In this document: piece by piece, positions 28,426 through 35,863 of the stretch
Numbering within the stretch: position 1 is the first letter of the stretch
How the letters are laid out: the number at the start of each line of letters is the position of its first letter
Assembly: GCA_023416745.1 (NCBI GenBank)
Contig: JAEZHF010000066.1
Coordinates: 1 to 43,848 of the forward strand
Origin: Bacillota bacterium
GTDB lineage: Bacteria; Bacillota; Clostridia; Christensenellales; SZUA-584
Length of the DNA stretch: 43,848 bases
Direction: 5' to 3'
The notes under the pieces: generated by a model
Databases searched by the model: none
The model's input: only the letters and a program-made list of their open reading frames with translations
What the model was told of the DNA's origin: nothing
Program-made: the position numbers and the translations under genes

Positions 28426-28831
28426 TGTGCTTGCGGCAGTCGTTGGATTGTGTGCAGGAATTGTTTCAGGGACGGCGCTTTGCGCATTCTATGTGGCGCT
28501 GGGCGTTTTTTCAAAGAGCGCCCAGTGTTTGGGACTAAAACGCGCAGGCCTGATGATGTCTCTCAGTGCAGCTGCGGGCGGTTTGCTGGGCACAGCCATA
28601 ACATTGTTCGGACTGAAGGTGATGATTGGGGAGGCTTTCGGTACACTGTTTGGTCTGTTTGGCGGAATATATGTGGGTGTTTTGATCGCTTGTCTGGCTG
28701 AGGTCACGGATGCAATCCCGGTCATAAAAAACTATGGCCTGACGCGTAAGGCTATCGTGCTCCTGCTCACCGGTTTTATGCTTGGGAAATCGGTCGGTGC
28801 GCTTGTTTACTGGTTATCAGGGGTGTTTTGA
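28418..28831 (+). CDS. spoVAB: Stage V sporulation protein AB
   Basis: Inner-membrane member of the SpoVA complex. The 137 residues are hydrophobic, with about four helices; the N-terminal GLCAGIVSGTALCAFYVALG and the IPVIKNYGL segment (about 102-110) are typical. The ATG at 28418 overlaps the spoVAA stop, so translation is coupled. An in-frame extension upstream lies within spoVAA and is not used. Confidence 0.93.
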   Translation: MGNVLAAVVGLCAGIVSGTALCAFYVALGVFSKSAQCLGLKRAGLMMSLSAAAGGLLGTAITLFGLKVMIGEAFGTLFGLFGGIYVGVLIACLAEVTDAIPVIKNYGLTRKAIVLLLTGFMLGKSVGALVYWLSGVF

Positions 28832-28847
28832 GGAAAGGATGGGTGTG

Positions 28848-28955
28848 ATGAAAAACTACGTTAAGATTCCGGATATTAATATCGGATCGCTTCAGAACAT
28901 TGAAGAGTCTGAAGAATATGCCAAGACGATTACGGAAAAGCAAAAGAGAATATAG
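28848..28955 (+). CDS. 35-residue ORF between spoVAB and spoVAC
   Basis: Unrecognised small hydrophilic protein starting MKNYVKIPDINIGSLQNIEE and rich in Glu and Lys, with no membrane segment. ATG 28848 is preceded by AAGGATGGGTG, a fair ribosome site, and the spacing to both neighbours (16 bp and 14 bp) is what an operon gene would show. No Bacillus spoVA counterpart is known to me. It could be a real small sporulation protein or a leader ORF. Confidence 0.55.
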   Translation: MKNYVKIPDINIGSLQNIEESEEYAKTITEKQKRI

Positions 28956-28969
28956 TCAGGAGGACGCAT

Positions 28970-29428
28970 ATGGATATTAAGAAAAATATCGAAGCGACTA
29001 ACTATCAGCAATATGTAAAAAAGTCGATGCCGAAGAGCAATTTGATTAAAGAATGCATTATGGCCTTTCTGGTGGGCGGTCTGATTTGCGTTTTTGGAGA
29101 AGCCATCAACGATCTGGGTGAAAAGGTATTGAAGCTTGATGAAGCCGGGGTGAGCTCATTCCGGTCCGCAATACTTATTTTTTTGGGTGCGCTTTTTACC
29201 GGCATCGGCATATACGATGTTCTGGGACGGCTCGCTGGTGCAGGTTCAATAGTCCCGATAACCGGCTTTGCCAATTCTATTGTTTCTCCTGCTCTGGAAT
29301 ATAAATGGGAAGGATATATTCTGGGTGTTGGTGCGAAGCTGTTTACCATTGCCGGCCCCGTGCTGGTGTATGGCATCAGCTCATCTGTTCTCGTTGGCAT
29401 TATATATTACATCATCGGAGTTCTGTAA
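28970..29428 (+). CDS. spoVAC: Stage V sporulation protein AC
   Basis: SpoVA channel subunit; in Bacillus it acts as a mechanosensitive channel for dipicolinate release. The 152 residues have about four membrane helices. Conserved features are NYQQYVKKSMPKSNLIKECIM before the first helix, AFLVGGLICVFGEAIND, GIGIYDVLGRLAGAGSIVPITGFANS and the C-terminal IYYIIGVL. ATG with AGGAGG. Directly followed by spoVAD. Confidence 0.97.
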   Translation: MDIKKNIEATNYQQYVKKSMPKSNLIKECIMAFLVGGLICVFGEAINDLGEKVLKLDEAGVSSFRSAILIFLGALFTGIGIYDVLGRLAGAGSIVPITGFANSIVSPALEYKWEGYILGVGAKLFTIAGPVLVYGISSSVLVGIIYYIIGVL

Positions 29429-29431
29429 GAT

Positions 29432-30451
29432 ATGGGTATACGTGTGGGATCAAGATCAATCCGATTTGATATGCCGCCAAACATCATCGCCTTTTCTTCC
29501 GTCGCCGGAAAGGACGAAAAGAACGGGCCCTATGGCAGCTGCTTTGACGTGACGTTTGAGGACGAGCTTTGGGGAGAAAAAACCTATGAGCTGGCAGAAC
29601 GCAAGATGCAGCTCAGCGCATCGGAAATAGCCGTCGATAAAGCGGGCTTGAAGCCGGACGATATACACTTCCTGGTGGGTGGAGATCTTCTTAATCAAAT
29701 AATTTCCTCCGGCTTTGTGGCCAGGCAGCTGGGCATACCGTTTATCGGGCTGTACGGCGCATGCTCAACCATGTCGGAATCGACGCTGGTGGGTGCGATA
29801 ACGGTGGACGGCGGCTTCGCGCAGCATGCTTTGTGCACCACCAGCAGCCATTTTGCGACCGCTGAACGGCAGTTCAGGATGCCGCTTGAGTTGGGCACAC
29901 CCAAAACGCCCACGTCACAGCACACAGCCACTGCGGCTGGTGCGGTGGTGCTGTCCGCCAATCGGGGACAATACCCTTCCGTAACATGCGCAACCCCAGG
30001 GCGGGTTGTGGACATGGGGATTACTGACGCCAACAACATGGGAGCTGCCATGGCGCCTGCGGCGGCTGAAACGATAATATGCCATTTGGAGGACACGGGA
30101 AAAGTGCCCGGTGACTACGATGCCATCATTACGGGTGATCTGGGCACGTTTGGAAGTGAGCTGCTGACCAAATATACCGGGGAAACCGGATGGGACATAT
30201 CCGGTGTTCATAAGGACTGCGGAGCAATGCTCTATGAAGGAAACGATCTGATGTACTGCGGAGGCAGCGGCTGCGGCTGCAGCGCAAGCATGCTGTGCGG
30301 CTTCTTTCTGCCAGAGCTCATTAAAGGGAACATAAAACGTATATTGTTTGTGGCTACCGGAGCGCTACACAGCCCGACAAGTGCTCTGCAGGGTGAATCT
30401 ATTCCCTGCATTGCGCATGCGGTCGCCATAGAAATGGGGTGCAGTATATGA
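29432..30451 (+). CDS. spoVAD: Stage V sporulation protein AD
   Basis: Thiolase-fold protein on the outer face of the inner membrane that binds dipicolinic acid. The 339 residues contain the conserved GACSTMSESTLVGA (about 110-123), the segment SSHFATAERQFRMPLE and a late GGSGCGCSASMLCGFFLPE. The catalytic thiolase residues are not expected to act in this family. Starts 3 bp after spoVAC; the stop overlaps the spoVAE ATG. Confidence 0.97.
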   Translation: MGIRVGSRSIRFDMPPNIIAFSSVAGKDEKNGPYGSCFDVTFEDELWGEKTYELAERKMQLSASEIAVDKAGLKPDDIHFLVGGDLLNQIISSGFVARQLGIPFIGLYGACSTMSESTLVGAITVDGGFAQHALCTTSSHFATAERQFRMPLELGTPKTPTSQHTATAAGAVVLSANRGQYPSVTCATPGRVVDMGITDANNMGAAMAPAAAETIICHLEDTGKVPGDYDAIITGDLGTFGSELLTKYTGETGWDISGVHKDCGAMLYEGNDLMYCGGSGCGCSASMLCGFFLPELIKGNIKRILFVATGALHSPTSALQGESIPCIAHAVAIEMGCSI

Positions 30452-30804
30452 ACTATTTCTGGGCATTTGTGATCGGCGGGGCCATCTGTCTGATTGGACA
30501 GATACTACTGTCTAAAACAAACATGACGCCTGCCAGAATACTTGTTTTGTTTGTGACAGCGGGCGTGATATTGACGGCTGTCGGACTATATGAACCGCTG
30601 GTGAAGCTGGGTGGTGCAGGTGCTCAGGTTCCGCTGACAGGCTTTGGCTATTCGCTGGCCAAAGGTGCGTTTAAAGGTGTGGACGAAACCGGACTGCTGG
30701 GCGCGTTGTCGGGTGGTGTGGAGGGTACGGCAGCAGGCATAGCGGCCGCCGTATTGTTCGGTTACCTCATCGCTCTAATATTCACACCTAAAACCAAGAA
30801 GTAA
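30448..30804 (+). CDS. spoVAE: Stage V sporulation protein AE
   Basis: SpoVA inner-membrane subunit. The 118 residues have four membrane helices and the pattern GLYEPLVKLGGAGAQVPLTGFG, which parallels the SpoVAC loop (GRLAGAGSIVPITGFA), reflecting the known relation of the two families. The ATG at 30448 shares ATGA with the spoVAD stop. It is the last spoVA gene here; no spoVAF/gerA-like gene follows. The stop is 2 bp from the convergent degV-type gene. Confidence 0.95.
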   Translation: MNYFWAFVIGGAICLIGQILLSKTNMTPARILVLFVTAGVILTAVGLYEPLVKLGGAGAQVPLTGFGYSLAKGAFKGVDETGLLGALSGGVEGTAAGIAAAVLFGYLIALIFTPKTKK

Positions 30805-30806
30805 GC

Positions 30807-31727
30807 TTATATCTTCCCAAGCGCAGCGTCCAGCTTGTCCCTGACTGTTGTTTCCTGCATGATTTGAGAACGCTGAGCGCCTTTAAAACTAAGCACCAGC
30901 GAGCTCGGTCCGCCGTGTATGCCCAGCGCCGGCGTAAGGTAGTCTATATGGATGTTGATGCGTGGTATCAGCTCGAGTATCTTTTCCTTGAGCTTCTCGG
31001 CCAGCGGCAGATCGCCGCCATGCGCGATGTATGCACAGTCGGTATGAGCTGTCAAACTCTTAAGTACCTTCTGTGCCATCAGGCTGAGTGCCTGCCGGGT
31101 TCCCCTGGCGTTCATCAGATACGTAATACGTCCCTGCTCGTTAATAAACAGTATCGGCTTAAGTTGCAGCAGGCCGCCAATCAGCGCTTTGACGTGACTG
31201 ATTCGACCGCCTCGGCGAAGGTGTTTGATATCTCCAATCGTGAAAATCAGGTTGTACTCGTTCAAACCGGCCAGCGCAAAATCTCGGGCTTCTTCAATGG
31301 TAGCCGTGCTTTGTATGCGCATCAGGTCCATCGCCATCGCAGTGACGGCAAAGCTACCTGTCAGTGTGTCAACAATTAGTATCTTATGACCATATTCCTT
31401 TCCCAGTTCCTCAGCGGCCTGACAAGCGCTCTCATATGATCCGCTCACCTGATTGGACAGTGACAGGTGCAGTATGTCGTGACCGGCCTCAAGCGCACCT
31501 CGCCATGTTTCGGCAAAGCTGTGGGGCGTTGCCTTGGACGACTGAGCCATGGATCCGCGTGCCAGCCTATCATAGAGCGCCTGCTTTTGCTCGTCATTTT
31601 CAAAGCTATCAGAATATTCCTGGCCGTCCAGCGTATATGAAAGACGGGCCATCAAAATGCCGTATTTATCTAATTCCTCATTGGTAAAACTCGCCGATGA
31701 ATCGACACTGATAATAAAATTTCTCAT
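30807..31727 (-). CDS. DegV-family fatty-acid-binding protein (FakB-type)
   Basis: Binds one fatty acid and presents it to the kinase FakA, by analogy with FakB. The 306 residues have the two-domain DegV layout: VDSSASFTNEELDKYGI at the N-terminus, GSMAQSSKATPHSF and LSLSNQVSGSYESA around residues 59-100, DTLTGSFAVTAMAMDL, and RRGGRISHVKALIGGLLQLKPIL (about 170-192), followed by the C-terminal lid region ending near LGIHGGPSSLVLSFKG. ATG with GGGAGG. A FakA-type kinase is encoded at 41654-43276. The fatty acid preference is not readable from the sequence. Confidence 0.92.
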   Translation of the reverse strand: MRNFIISVDSSASFTNEELDKYGILMARLSYTLDGQEYSDSFENDEQKQALYDRLARGSMAQSSKATPHSFAETWRGALEAGHDILHLSLSNQVSGSYESACQAAEELGKEYGHKILIVDTLTGSFAVTAMAMDLMRIQSTATIEEARDFALAGLNEYNLIFTIGDIKHLRRGGRISHVKALIGGLLQLKPILFINEQGRITYLMNARGTRQALSLMAQKVLKSLTAHTDCAYIAHGGDLPLAEKLKEKILELIPRINIHIDYLTPALGIHGGPSSLVLSFKGAQRSQIMQETTVRDKLDAALGKI

Positions 31728-31751
31728 AAAGCTATCCTCCCATGTATCTCA

Positions 31752-31780
31752 ATACTAATCGCAATGAAATAAATGCGCAA
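31752..31780 (-). promoter_or_regulatory. Promoter of the DegV-family gene
   Basis: Minus strand: -35 TTGCGC (31780-31775), 17-bp spacer, -10 TAGTAT (31757-31752). Confidence 0.5.
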
Positions 31781-31834
31781 GCGGAAAGACAATTGTTTAT
31801 GGATTGTTAATACTATGTATATCCAGTTAAAAAC

Positions 31835-31855
31835 AAAAAGCCCAGAGGGCTTTTT
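31835..31855 (-). terminator. Terminator of the tRNA operon
   Basis: Minus strand: AAAAAGCCC and GGGCTTTTT around TCT, then GTTTTT. It begins at the encoded CCA end of tRNA-Leu. Confidence 0.85.
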
Positions 31856-31941
31856 GGTGCCGAAGACCGGACTTGAACCGGTACGGTGTTGCCACCGCGG
31901 GATTTTAAGTCCCGTGCGTCTGCCGATTCCGCCACTTCGGC
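31855..31941 (-). tRNA. tRNA-Leu (TAA)
   Basis: Class II tRNA with acceptor GCCGAAG/CTTCGGC, anticodon stem GGGACT-TAA-AATCCC, a variable arm (GCGGTGGCAACACCG) and T loop GGTTCAAGTCC. CCA is encoded at 31857-31855. Last of five tRNAs on the minus strand. Confidence 0.96.
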
Positions 31942-31982
31942 ATGGTATTCCAAAACTCATGTTTTGGGTGAACAACAGAATA

Positions 31983-32008
31983 TCGGGCCTCTGTCTCCAG
32001 AAGCCCGA
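31983..32008 (-). terminator. Hairpin between tRNA-Cys and tRNA-Leu
   Basis: 11-bp stem TCGGGCTTCTG/CAGAGGCCCGA with a GAGA loop, followed by TATTCTGTTGTT. It could be a weak terminator or a processing signal. Confidence 0.45.
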
Positions 32009-32019
32009 AAGTTGTTATC

Positions 32020-32094
32020 TGGAGGCGCCACCCGGATTTGAACCGGGGCATAAGGGTTTTGCAGACCCGTGCCTTACCACTTGGCTATGGCGCC
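32020..32094 (-). tRNA. tRNA-Cys (GCA)
   Basis: Acceptor GGCGCC/GGCGCC, anticodon arm GGGTCT-GCA-AAACCC, T loop GGTTCAAATCC, discriminator T and encoded CCA at 32022-32020. Confidence 0.96.
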
Positions 32095-32140
32095 ATTTTG
32101 CCTGACACATATTCACTATATGCCCGAGCAGTCATTTTTA

Positions 32141-32170
32141 TCCCCCCGGCCAATTGGCGGCTCGGGGGGA
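32141..32170 (-). repeat. GC-rich hairpin between tRNA-Gly and tRNA-Cys
   Basis: Outer arms TCCCCCCG/CGGGGGGA (8 bp) around an inner palindrome GCCAATTGGC. No T-tract follows on either strand, so it is more likely a structural or processing element than a terminator. Confidence 0.6.
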
Positions 32171-32173
32171 CGT

Positions 32174-32248
32174 TGGAGCGGAAGACGGGATTCGAACCCG
32201 CGACTTCGACCTTGGCAAGGTCGCACTCTACCACTGAGTCACTCCCGC
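32174..32248 (-). tRNA. tRNA-Gly (GCC)
   Basis: Acceptor GCGGGAG/CTTCCGC, anticodon arm CGACCTT-GCC-AAGGTCG, T loop GGTTCGAATCC, encoded CCA at 32176-32174. Confidence 0.96.
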
Positions 32249-32281
32249 AAAAGTATGCGTTCTATAGTTTGAAGCCGATAC

Positions 32282-32358
32282 TGGCGACCCGGAAGGGACT
32301 CGAACCCTCGACCTCTAGCGTGACAGGCTAGCGTTCTAACCGTCTGAACTACCGGGCC
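32282..32358 (-). tRNA. tRNA-Asp (GTC)
   Basis: Acceptor GGCCCGG/CCGGGTC, anticodon arm CTAGCCT-GTC-ACGCTAG, T loop GGTTCGAGTCC, discriminator G and encoded CCA at 32284-32282. Confidence 0.96.
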
Positions 32359-32361
32359 ATT

Positions 32362-32437
32362 TGGTGGGAACAGTTGGGCTCGAACCAACGACCCTCTGCT
32401 TGTAAGGCAGATGCTCTCCCAGCTGAGCTATGCTCCC
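32362..32437 (-). tRNA. tRNA-Val (TAC)
   Basis: Acceptor GGGAGCA/TGTTCCC, D arm AGCTCAGCTGGGAGAGC, anticodon arm TCTGCCT-TAC-AAGCAGA, T loop GGTTCGAGCC, encoded CCA at 32364-32362. First of the five tRNAs. Confidence 0.96.
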
Positions 32438-32469
32438 ATAAAGCTCGGCAAAAACGAGAACGCTGCGAT

Positions 32470-32498
32470 ATTGTATAATACACATGTTCCGCTGTCAA
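32470..32498 (-). promoter_or_regulatory. Promoter of the tRNA operon
   Basis: Minus strand: consensus -35 TTGACA (32498-32493), 17-bp spacer, -10 TACAAT (32475-32470), about 35 bp before tRNA-Val. Confidence 0.75.
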
Positions 32499-32580
32499 AA
32501 TTCAAAGAACGCTGTTATTGTTATTTAATTAACTATTACTCTTCTTTAGTCTCCTTTTCGCCAAATAGCTGGTTTTATCG

Positions 32581-33189
32581 CTATCGCCTTTTCTCCAGTT
32601 CAGCAAATACCTCAGCAGGCTTGAGCCCACGTTCGCTCAACATCACGAGCAGATGATAGAGAAGATCGGCAGACTCATAGCGTATCTCGTCCGGAGCCGA
32701 ATTTTTGGCAGCGATAATGACTTCAGCAGATTCCTCGCCAACTTTTTTAAGTATCTTATCAATACCCTTGGCAAACAGGTAATTGGTATAGGAGCCTTCT
32801 TTGGGATTGACCTTGCGGTCTTCGATGACAGCGAACAGCTCGTCTATAATCCCATATCCGCCTGAATAAGCTCCCTCACCATACAATGACTCAAAGAAGC
32901 AAGAATAACGCCCCGTATGGCACGCTGGACCCTCCTGAGACACCATGGCAAGCAGCGTGTCCCCATCGCAGTCAATTTTAAGCTCGTGAAGCTTCTGAGT
33001 ATTCCCTGAGGTCTCGCCCTTGCGCCACAGCTTCTGTCGGCTGCGGGAGTAATACCACATGTCGCCCGACTCTAGTGTCTTTTGCAGGGACTCGGCGTTC
33101 ATATACGCCACCATCAGCACGGTATGTGTTTTGACGTCCTGCACCACCACCGGCACAAGGCCTTTATCGTCAAACTTTACCTGATCCAT
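32581..33189 (-). CDS. hisIE: Bifunctional phosphoribosyl-AMP cyclohydrolase / phosphoribosyl-ATP pyrophosphatase HisIE
   Basis: Steps 2 and 3 of histidine synthesis. Residues about 1-105 are the HisI cyclohydrolase (WYYSRSRQKLWRKGETSGNTQ, DCDGDTLLAMV, CHTGRYSCF zinc/metal ligands); residues about 110-202 are the HisE pyrophosphatase (GSYTNYLFAKGIDKILKKVG, EESAEVIIAAKN, ADLLYHLLVML). ATG with GGAGGG. Last gene of the his operon, 16 bp after hisF. Fused HisIE is common. Confidence 0.97.
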   Translation of the reverse strand: MDQVKFDDKGLVPVVVQDVKTHTVLMVAYMNAESLQKTLESGDMWYYSRSRQKLWRKGETSGNTQKLHELKIDCDGDTLLAMVSQEGPACHTGRYSCFFESLYGEGAYSGGYGIIDELFAVIEDRKVNPKEGSYTNYLFAKGIDKILKKVGEESAEVIIAAKNSAPDEIRYESADLLYHLLVMLSERGLKPAEVFAELEKRR

Positions 33190-33205
33190 ATTAATATTCC
33201 CTCCG

Positions 33206-33967
33206 TTACATCCTCACCGGTATGTTCTGTTGTTTGAAGTATTCCTTCACGTCGCGTACCGTCATCTCGCCGTAGTGGAACAGCGACGCCACCAGCACAG
33301 CGTCTGCGCCCGCTTTCAGCAACACGTCCTTAAAGTGCTCCATCTTCCCTGCGCCGCCCGATGCGATGACAGGGATCCGCACGGCATCCGCAATGGCTTT
33401 GGTGATGCCCAGGTCGTAGCCATCCTTGGTGCCATCGGCGTCCATGCTGGTCAGCAGTATCTCGCCCGCGCCCAGCCTTTCCGCTTCAGCTGCCCATTCC
33501 AGCGCGTCGCGCCCGGTATTCACGCGCCCGCCGTTCAGATAAACTTCCCAGCCGGAGCCCTCTGGTCTCGCCTTGGCGTCTATCGCGCACACTACGCACT
33601 GGCTGCCGAACTTCTCAGCCGCCTCGCTGATCAGCGTCGGATTTTTTAATGCCGACGAGTTGATCGATATTTTATCCGCGCCGCGGCACAACATCTCACG
33701 GAAGTCGTTTACCGTACGAATGCCGCCGCCTACCGTAAGCGGTATGAACACCTCCTCAGCGGTGCGCGCCACCACATCCACCATCGTACGACGCTCGTCC
33801 GACGAAGCGGTGATGTCCAGGAACACCAGCTCGTCCGCGCCCGCCCTGTTGAAGAACTTTGCCATCTCCACGGGGTCGCCCGCGTCCCGTATGTCCACAA
33901 AATTGACCCCTTTGACGACACGGCCTGCATGCACGTCCAGACAGGGTATAATCCTCTTGGTCAGCAT
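33206..33967 (-). CDS. hisF: Imidazole glycerol phosphate synthase, cyclase subunit HisF
   Basis: TIM-barrel cyclase that, with ammonia from HisH, makes imidazole glycerol phosphate and AICAR. The 253 residues begin LTKRIIPCLDVHAGRVVKGVNF with the catalytic aspartate in CLDV (D11), and contain SINSSALKNP, NGGRVNTGRDALEWA, LLTSMDADGTKDGYD (second catalytic aspartate in DADG) and IASGGAGKMEHF. Its ATG overlaps the hisA stop by 7 bp. Confidence 0.98.
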   Translation of the reverse strand: MLTKRIIPCLDVHAGRVVKGVNFVDIRDAGDPVEMAKFFNRAGADELVFLDITASSDERRTMVDVVARTAEEVFIPLTVGGGIRTVNDFREMLCRGADKISINSSALKNPTLISEAAEKFGSQCVVCAIDAKARPEGSGWEVYLNGGRVNTGRDALEWAAEAERLGAGEILLTSMDADGTKDGYDLGITKAIADAVRIPVIASGGAGKMEHFKDVLLKAGADAVLVASLFHYGEMTVRDVKEYFKQQNIPVRM

Positions 33968-34680
33968 ATGCCCTCCCCCATATTGATGGCATCTCTCAAA
34001 CGTATAGTACCCGCATACAGCGCTTTACCGATGATGACGCCCTCCGCGCCCGTGTCCAGTATCTGCTGAACATCCGCAGGCACACTCATGCCGCCCGACG
34101 CGATAATGTCCATACCGGTGGCTTCGACCAACTTCCTCACACCCGCCACGTTGGGGCCGGTCAACATGCCGTCCCGCGCAATGTCGGTATATATCACCGT
34201 GTTGATGCCCAAATCTTTCATACGGAGCGCCAGCTGCACGGGGTCTTCGCCTGTGTCAGATGCCCAGCCGCGCGTAGCCACGCGCCCGTCCTTCGCGTCG
34301 ATTCCGGCTACGATGCGCTCCGGATATTTTTTCGCCCCCTGTGCGACCATGTCTGGGTTCTCAATGGCTGCCGTGCCGATAATAACCCGCTGTATGCCGA
34401 TTTCCAGCCGCTCGTCGATATCCGCCAGCGTGCGAACGCCGCCGCCCATCTGCACCGGAATGCTGACGCTTTTCAGTATGCGCTTCACAGTGTCCCTGTT
34501 GCAGAATGTCCCCGCAAACGCCGCGTCAAGGTCAACCACGTGGAGGTACCGCGCGCCTTGCCGCTGCCACTCCGCCGCAATTTCCGCCGGGTCTCCGTAC
34601 TCCGTCGCCTGCTGCATATCCCCCATTTTCAGGCGCACGCACACACCATTCTTCAAATCGATCGCCGGATATATGTTCAT
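33961..34680 (-). CDS. hisA: ProFAR isomerase HisA
   Basis: TIM-barrel enzyme for the fourth step, opening the ribose of ProFAR. The 239 residues begin MNIYPAIDLKNGVCVRL with the catalytic aspartate in AIDL (D8), and include LHVVDLDAAFAG, QMGGGVRTLADI, VIIGTAAIENP, YTDIARDGMLTGPN (second catalytic aspartate) and IASGGMS. ATG 34680 shares ATGA with the hisH stop and has GGAGG upstream; the longer frame lies within hisH and is not used. Confidence 0.97.
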   Translation of the reverse strand: MNIYPAIDLKNGVCVRLKMGDMQQATEYGDPAEIAAEWQRQGARYLHVVDLDAAFAGTFCNRDTVKRILKSVSIPVQMGGGVRTLADIDERLEIGIQRVIIGTAAIENPDMVAQGAKKYPERIVAGIDAKDGRVATRGWASDTGEDPVQLALRMKDLGINTVIYTDIARDGMLTGPNVAGVRKLVEATGMDIIASGGMSVPADVQQILDTGAEGVIIGKALYAGTIRLRDAINMGEGIC

Positions 34681-35276
34681 GACAATCCTCCAAACCGACG
34701 CAGCATGGCAAGGCCGGTGTTGCCGCTCTTTTCCGGATGGAATTGCAGACCGAACACGTTTTCCTTTTGCACAGCGGCGGTGAAGCGATAACCGTAGTTC
34801 GCTTCCGCGATGATATATTCGTCCGGCACGCCCGCCGCGTGGTAGGAATGCACGAAGTAGACATACTGGCCGTTTCCCGCATCGAACAGCGCATTGTCCC
34901 GCGCGGAGAGGTTGTTCCATCCCATGTGAGGCACTTTAAGCCCCTGCACATCGAATAGCACGACCTCGCCCGGCACAAGTGACAAGCCAGTGTAAACGCC
35001 GTTCTCATAACTTTTGTCAAACAGCAGCTGCATCCCGAGGCAAATGCCGAGGAACGGCTTACCCTTGGCGACCTCCTCCAGCATGGTCTGCTGCATTCCG
35101 GACTTGCCCAGACAGTCGATGGCGTCCGCAAACGCCCCAACGCCGGGCAGCACGATATGCGACGCATCGATAAGATCCTGCTTTATATCGGTGATACGGG
35201 CGTCGAAGCCCAGGAATTCGAACGCCTTCTGAACGCTCCTCAAATTGCCCATGCCATAGTCGATGATTGCGATCAT
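34677..35276 (-). CDS. hisH: Imidazole glycerol phosphate synthase, glutamine amidotransferase subunit HisH
   Basis: Class I glutaminase that feeds ammonia to HisF. The 199 residues show the nucleophile elbow GICLGMQLLF (C79), the oxyanion region LPGVGAF, and the catalytic pair in FHPEKS (H180, E182). Its start is directly adjacent to the hisB stop. Confidence 0.97.
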   Translation of the reverse strand: MIAIIDYGMGNLRSVQKAFEFLGFDARITDIKQDLIDASHIVLPGVGAFADAIDCLGKSGMQQTMLEEVAKGKPFLGICLGMQLLFDKSYENGVYTGLSLVPGEVVLFDVQGLKVPHMGWNNLSARDNALFDAGNGQYVYFVHSYHAAGVPDEYIIAEANYGYRFTAAVQKENVFGLQFHPEKSGNTGLAMLRRFGGLS

Positions 35277-35861
35277 TTATAGAACCCCTTTTGTGGATGG
35301 TATGCCTGCGCTGCGCGGGTCTTTCTCCAACGCGAAGCGCAGCGCGCGCCCCGTTGCTTTAAACACCGCTTCGATGATGTGGTGCGTGTTGATGCCATAC
35401 AGTGCATTGATGTGCAGCGTCAGCTTGGCCGATGTAGCCAGTGCGCGGAAGAACTCCTCAAATATCTGAGTCGGAATACCACCGACGATGGCGTCCGGGC
35501 AATCCACATTGTATTGTAGATAGGCACGCCCCGAGAAATCGACGCTGACGAAAGCCAGCGCTTCGTCCATCGACACAAACTGCGTGGCGTAGCGGTTGAT
35601 ACCCGCCTTGTCGCCCACTGCGGCCGCCAGCGCCTCGCCCAGCACGATGCCCACGTCCTCAATGGTGTGGTGCTCGTCCACGTGCAGGTCTCCCTTAGCC
35701 GTCAGCTTGAGATCCAGCAGGCCGTGGCGCGCAAAAAGGTCCAGCATGTGGTCTAAGAAACCAATCCCGGTATCGATCTTCCTCTGCCCCGTTCCATCAA
35801 TCTCAAGGCTGGCAGCTATGTCCGTCTCGCCCGTCTTGCGGCTTAATTCTGCGTTTCTCAT
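35277..35861 (-). CDS. hisB: Imidazoleglycerol-phosphate dehydratase HisB
   Basis: Manganese enzyme dehydrating imidazole glycerol phosphate. The 194 residues contain the metal-ligand motifs HMLDLFARHG, DEHHTIEDVGI and INTHHIIEAVFKATGRAL plus GIGFLDH. It is the single-domain form; no fused histidinol-phosphatase is present. It follows hisD by 2 bp. Confidence 0.97.
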   Translation of the reverse strand: MRNAELSRKTGETDIAASLEIDGTGQRKIDTGIGFLDHMLDLFARHGLLDLKLTAKGDLHVDEHHTIEDVGIVLGEALAAAVGDKAGINRYATQFVSMDEALAFVSVDFSGRAYLQYNVDCPDAIVGGIPTQIFEEFFRALATSAKLTLHINALYGINTHHIIEAVFKATGRALRFALEKDPRSAGIPSTKGVL

Positions 35862-35863
35862 GG

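Noticed and set aside
31773..32331. Open frames across the tRNA genes
   Set aside because: The products contain repeats such as TGLEPV and GFEPA that are just translated T arms of tRNAs.
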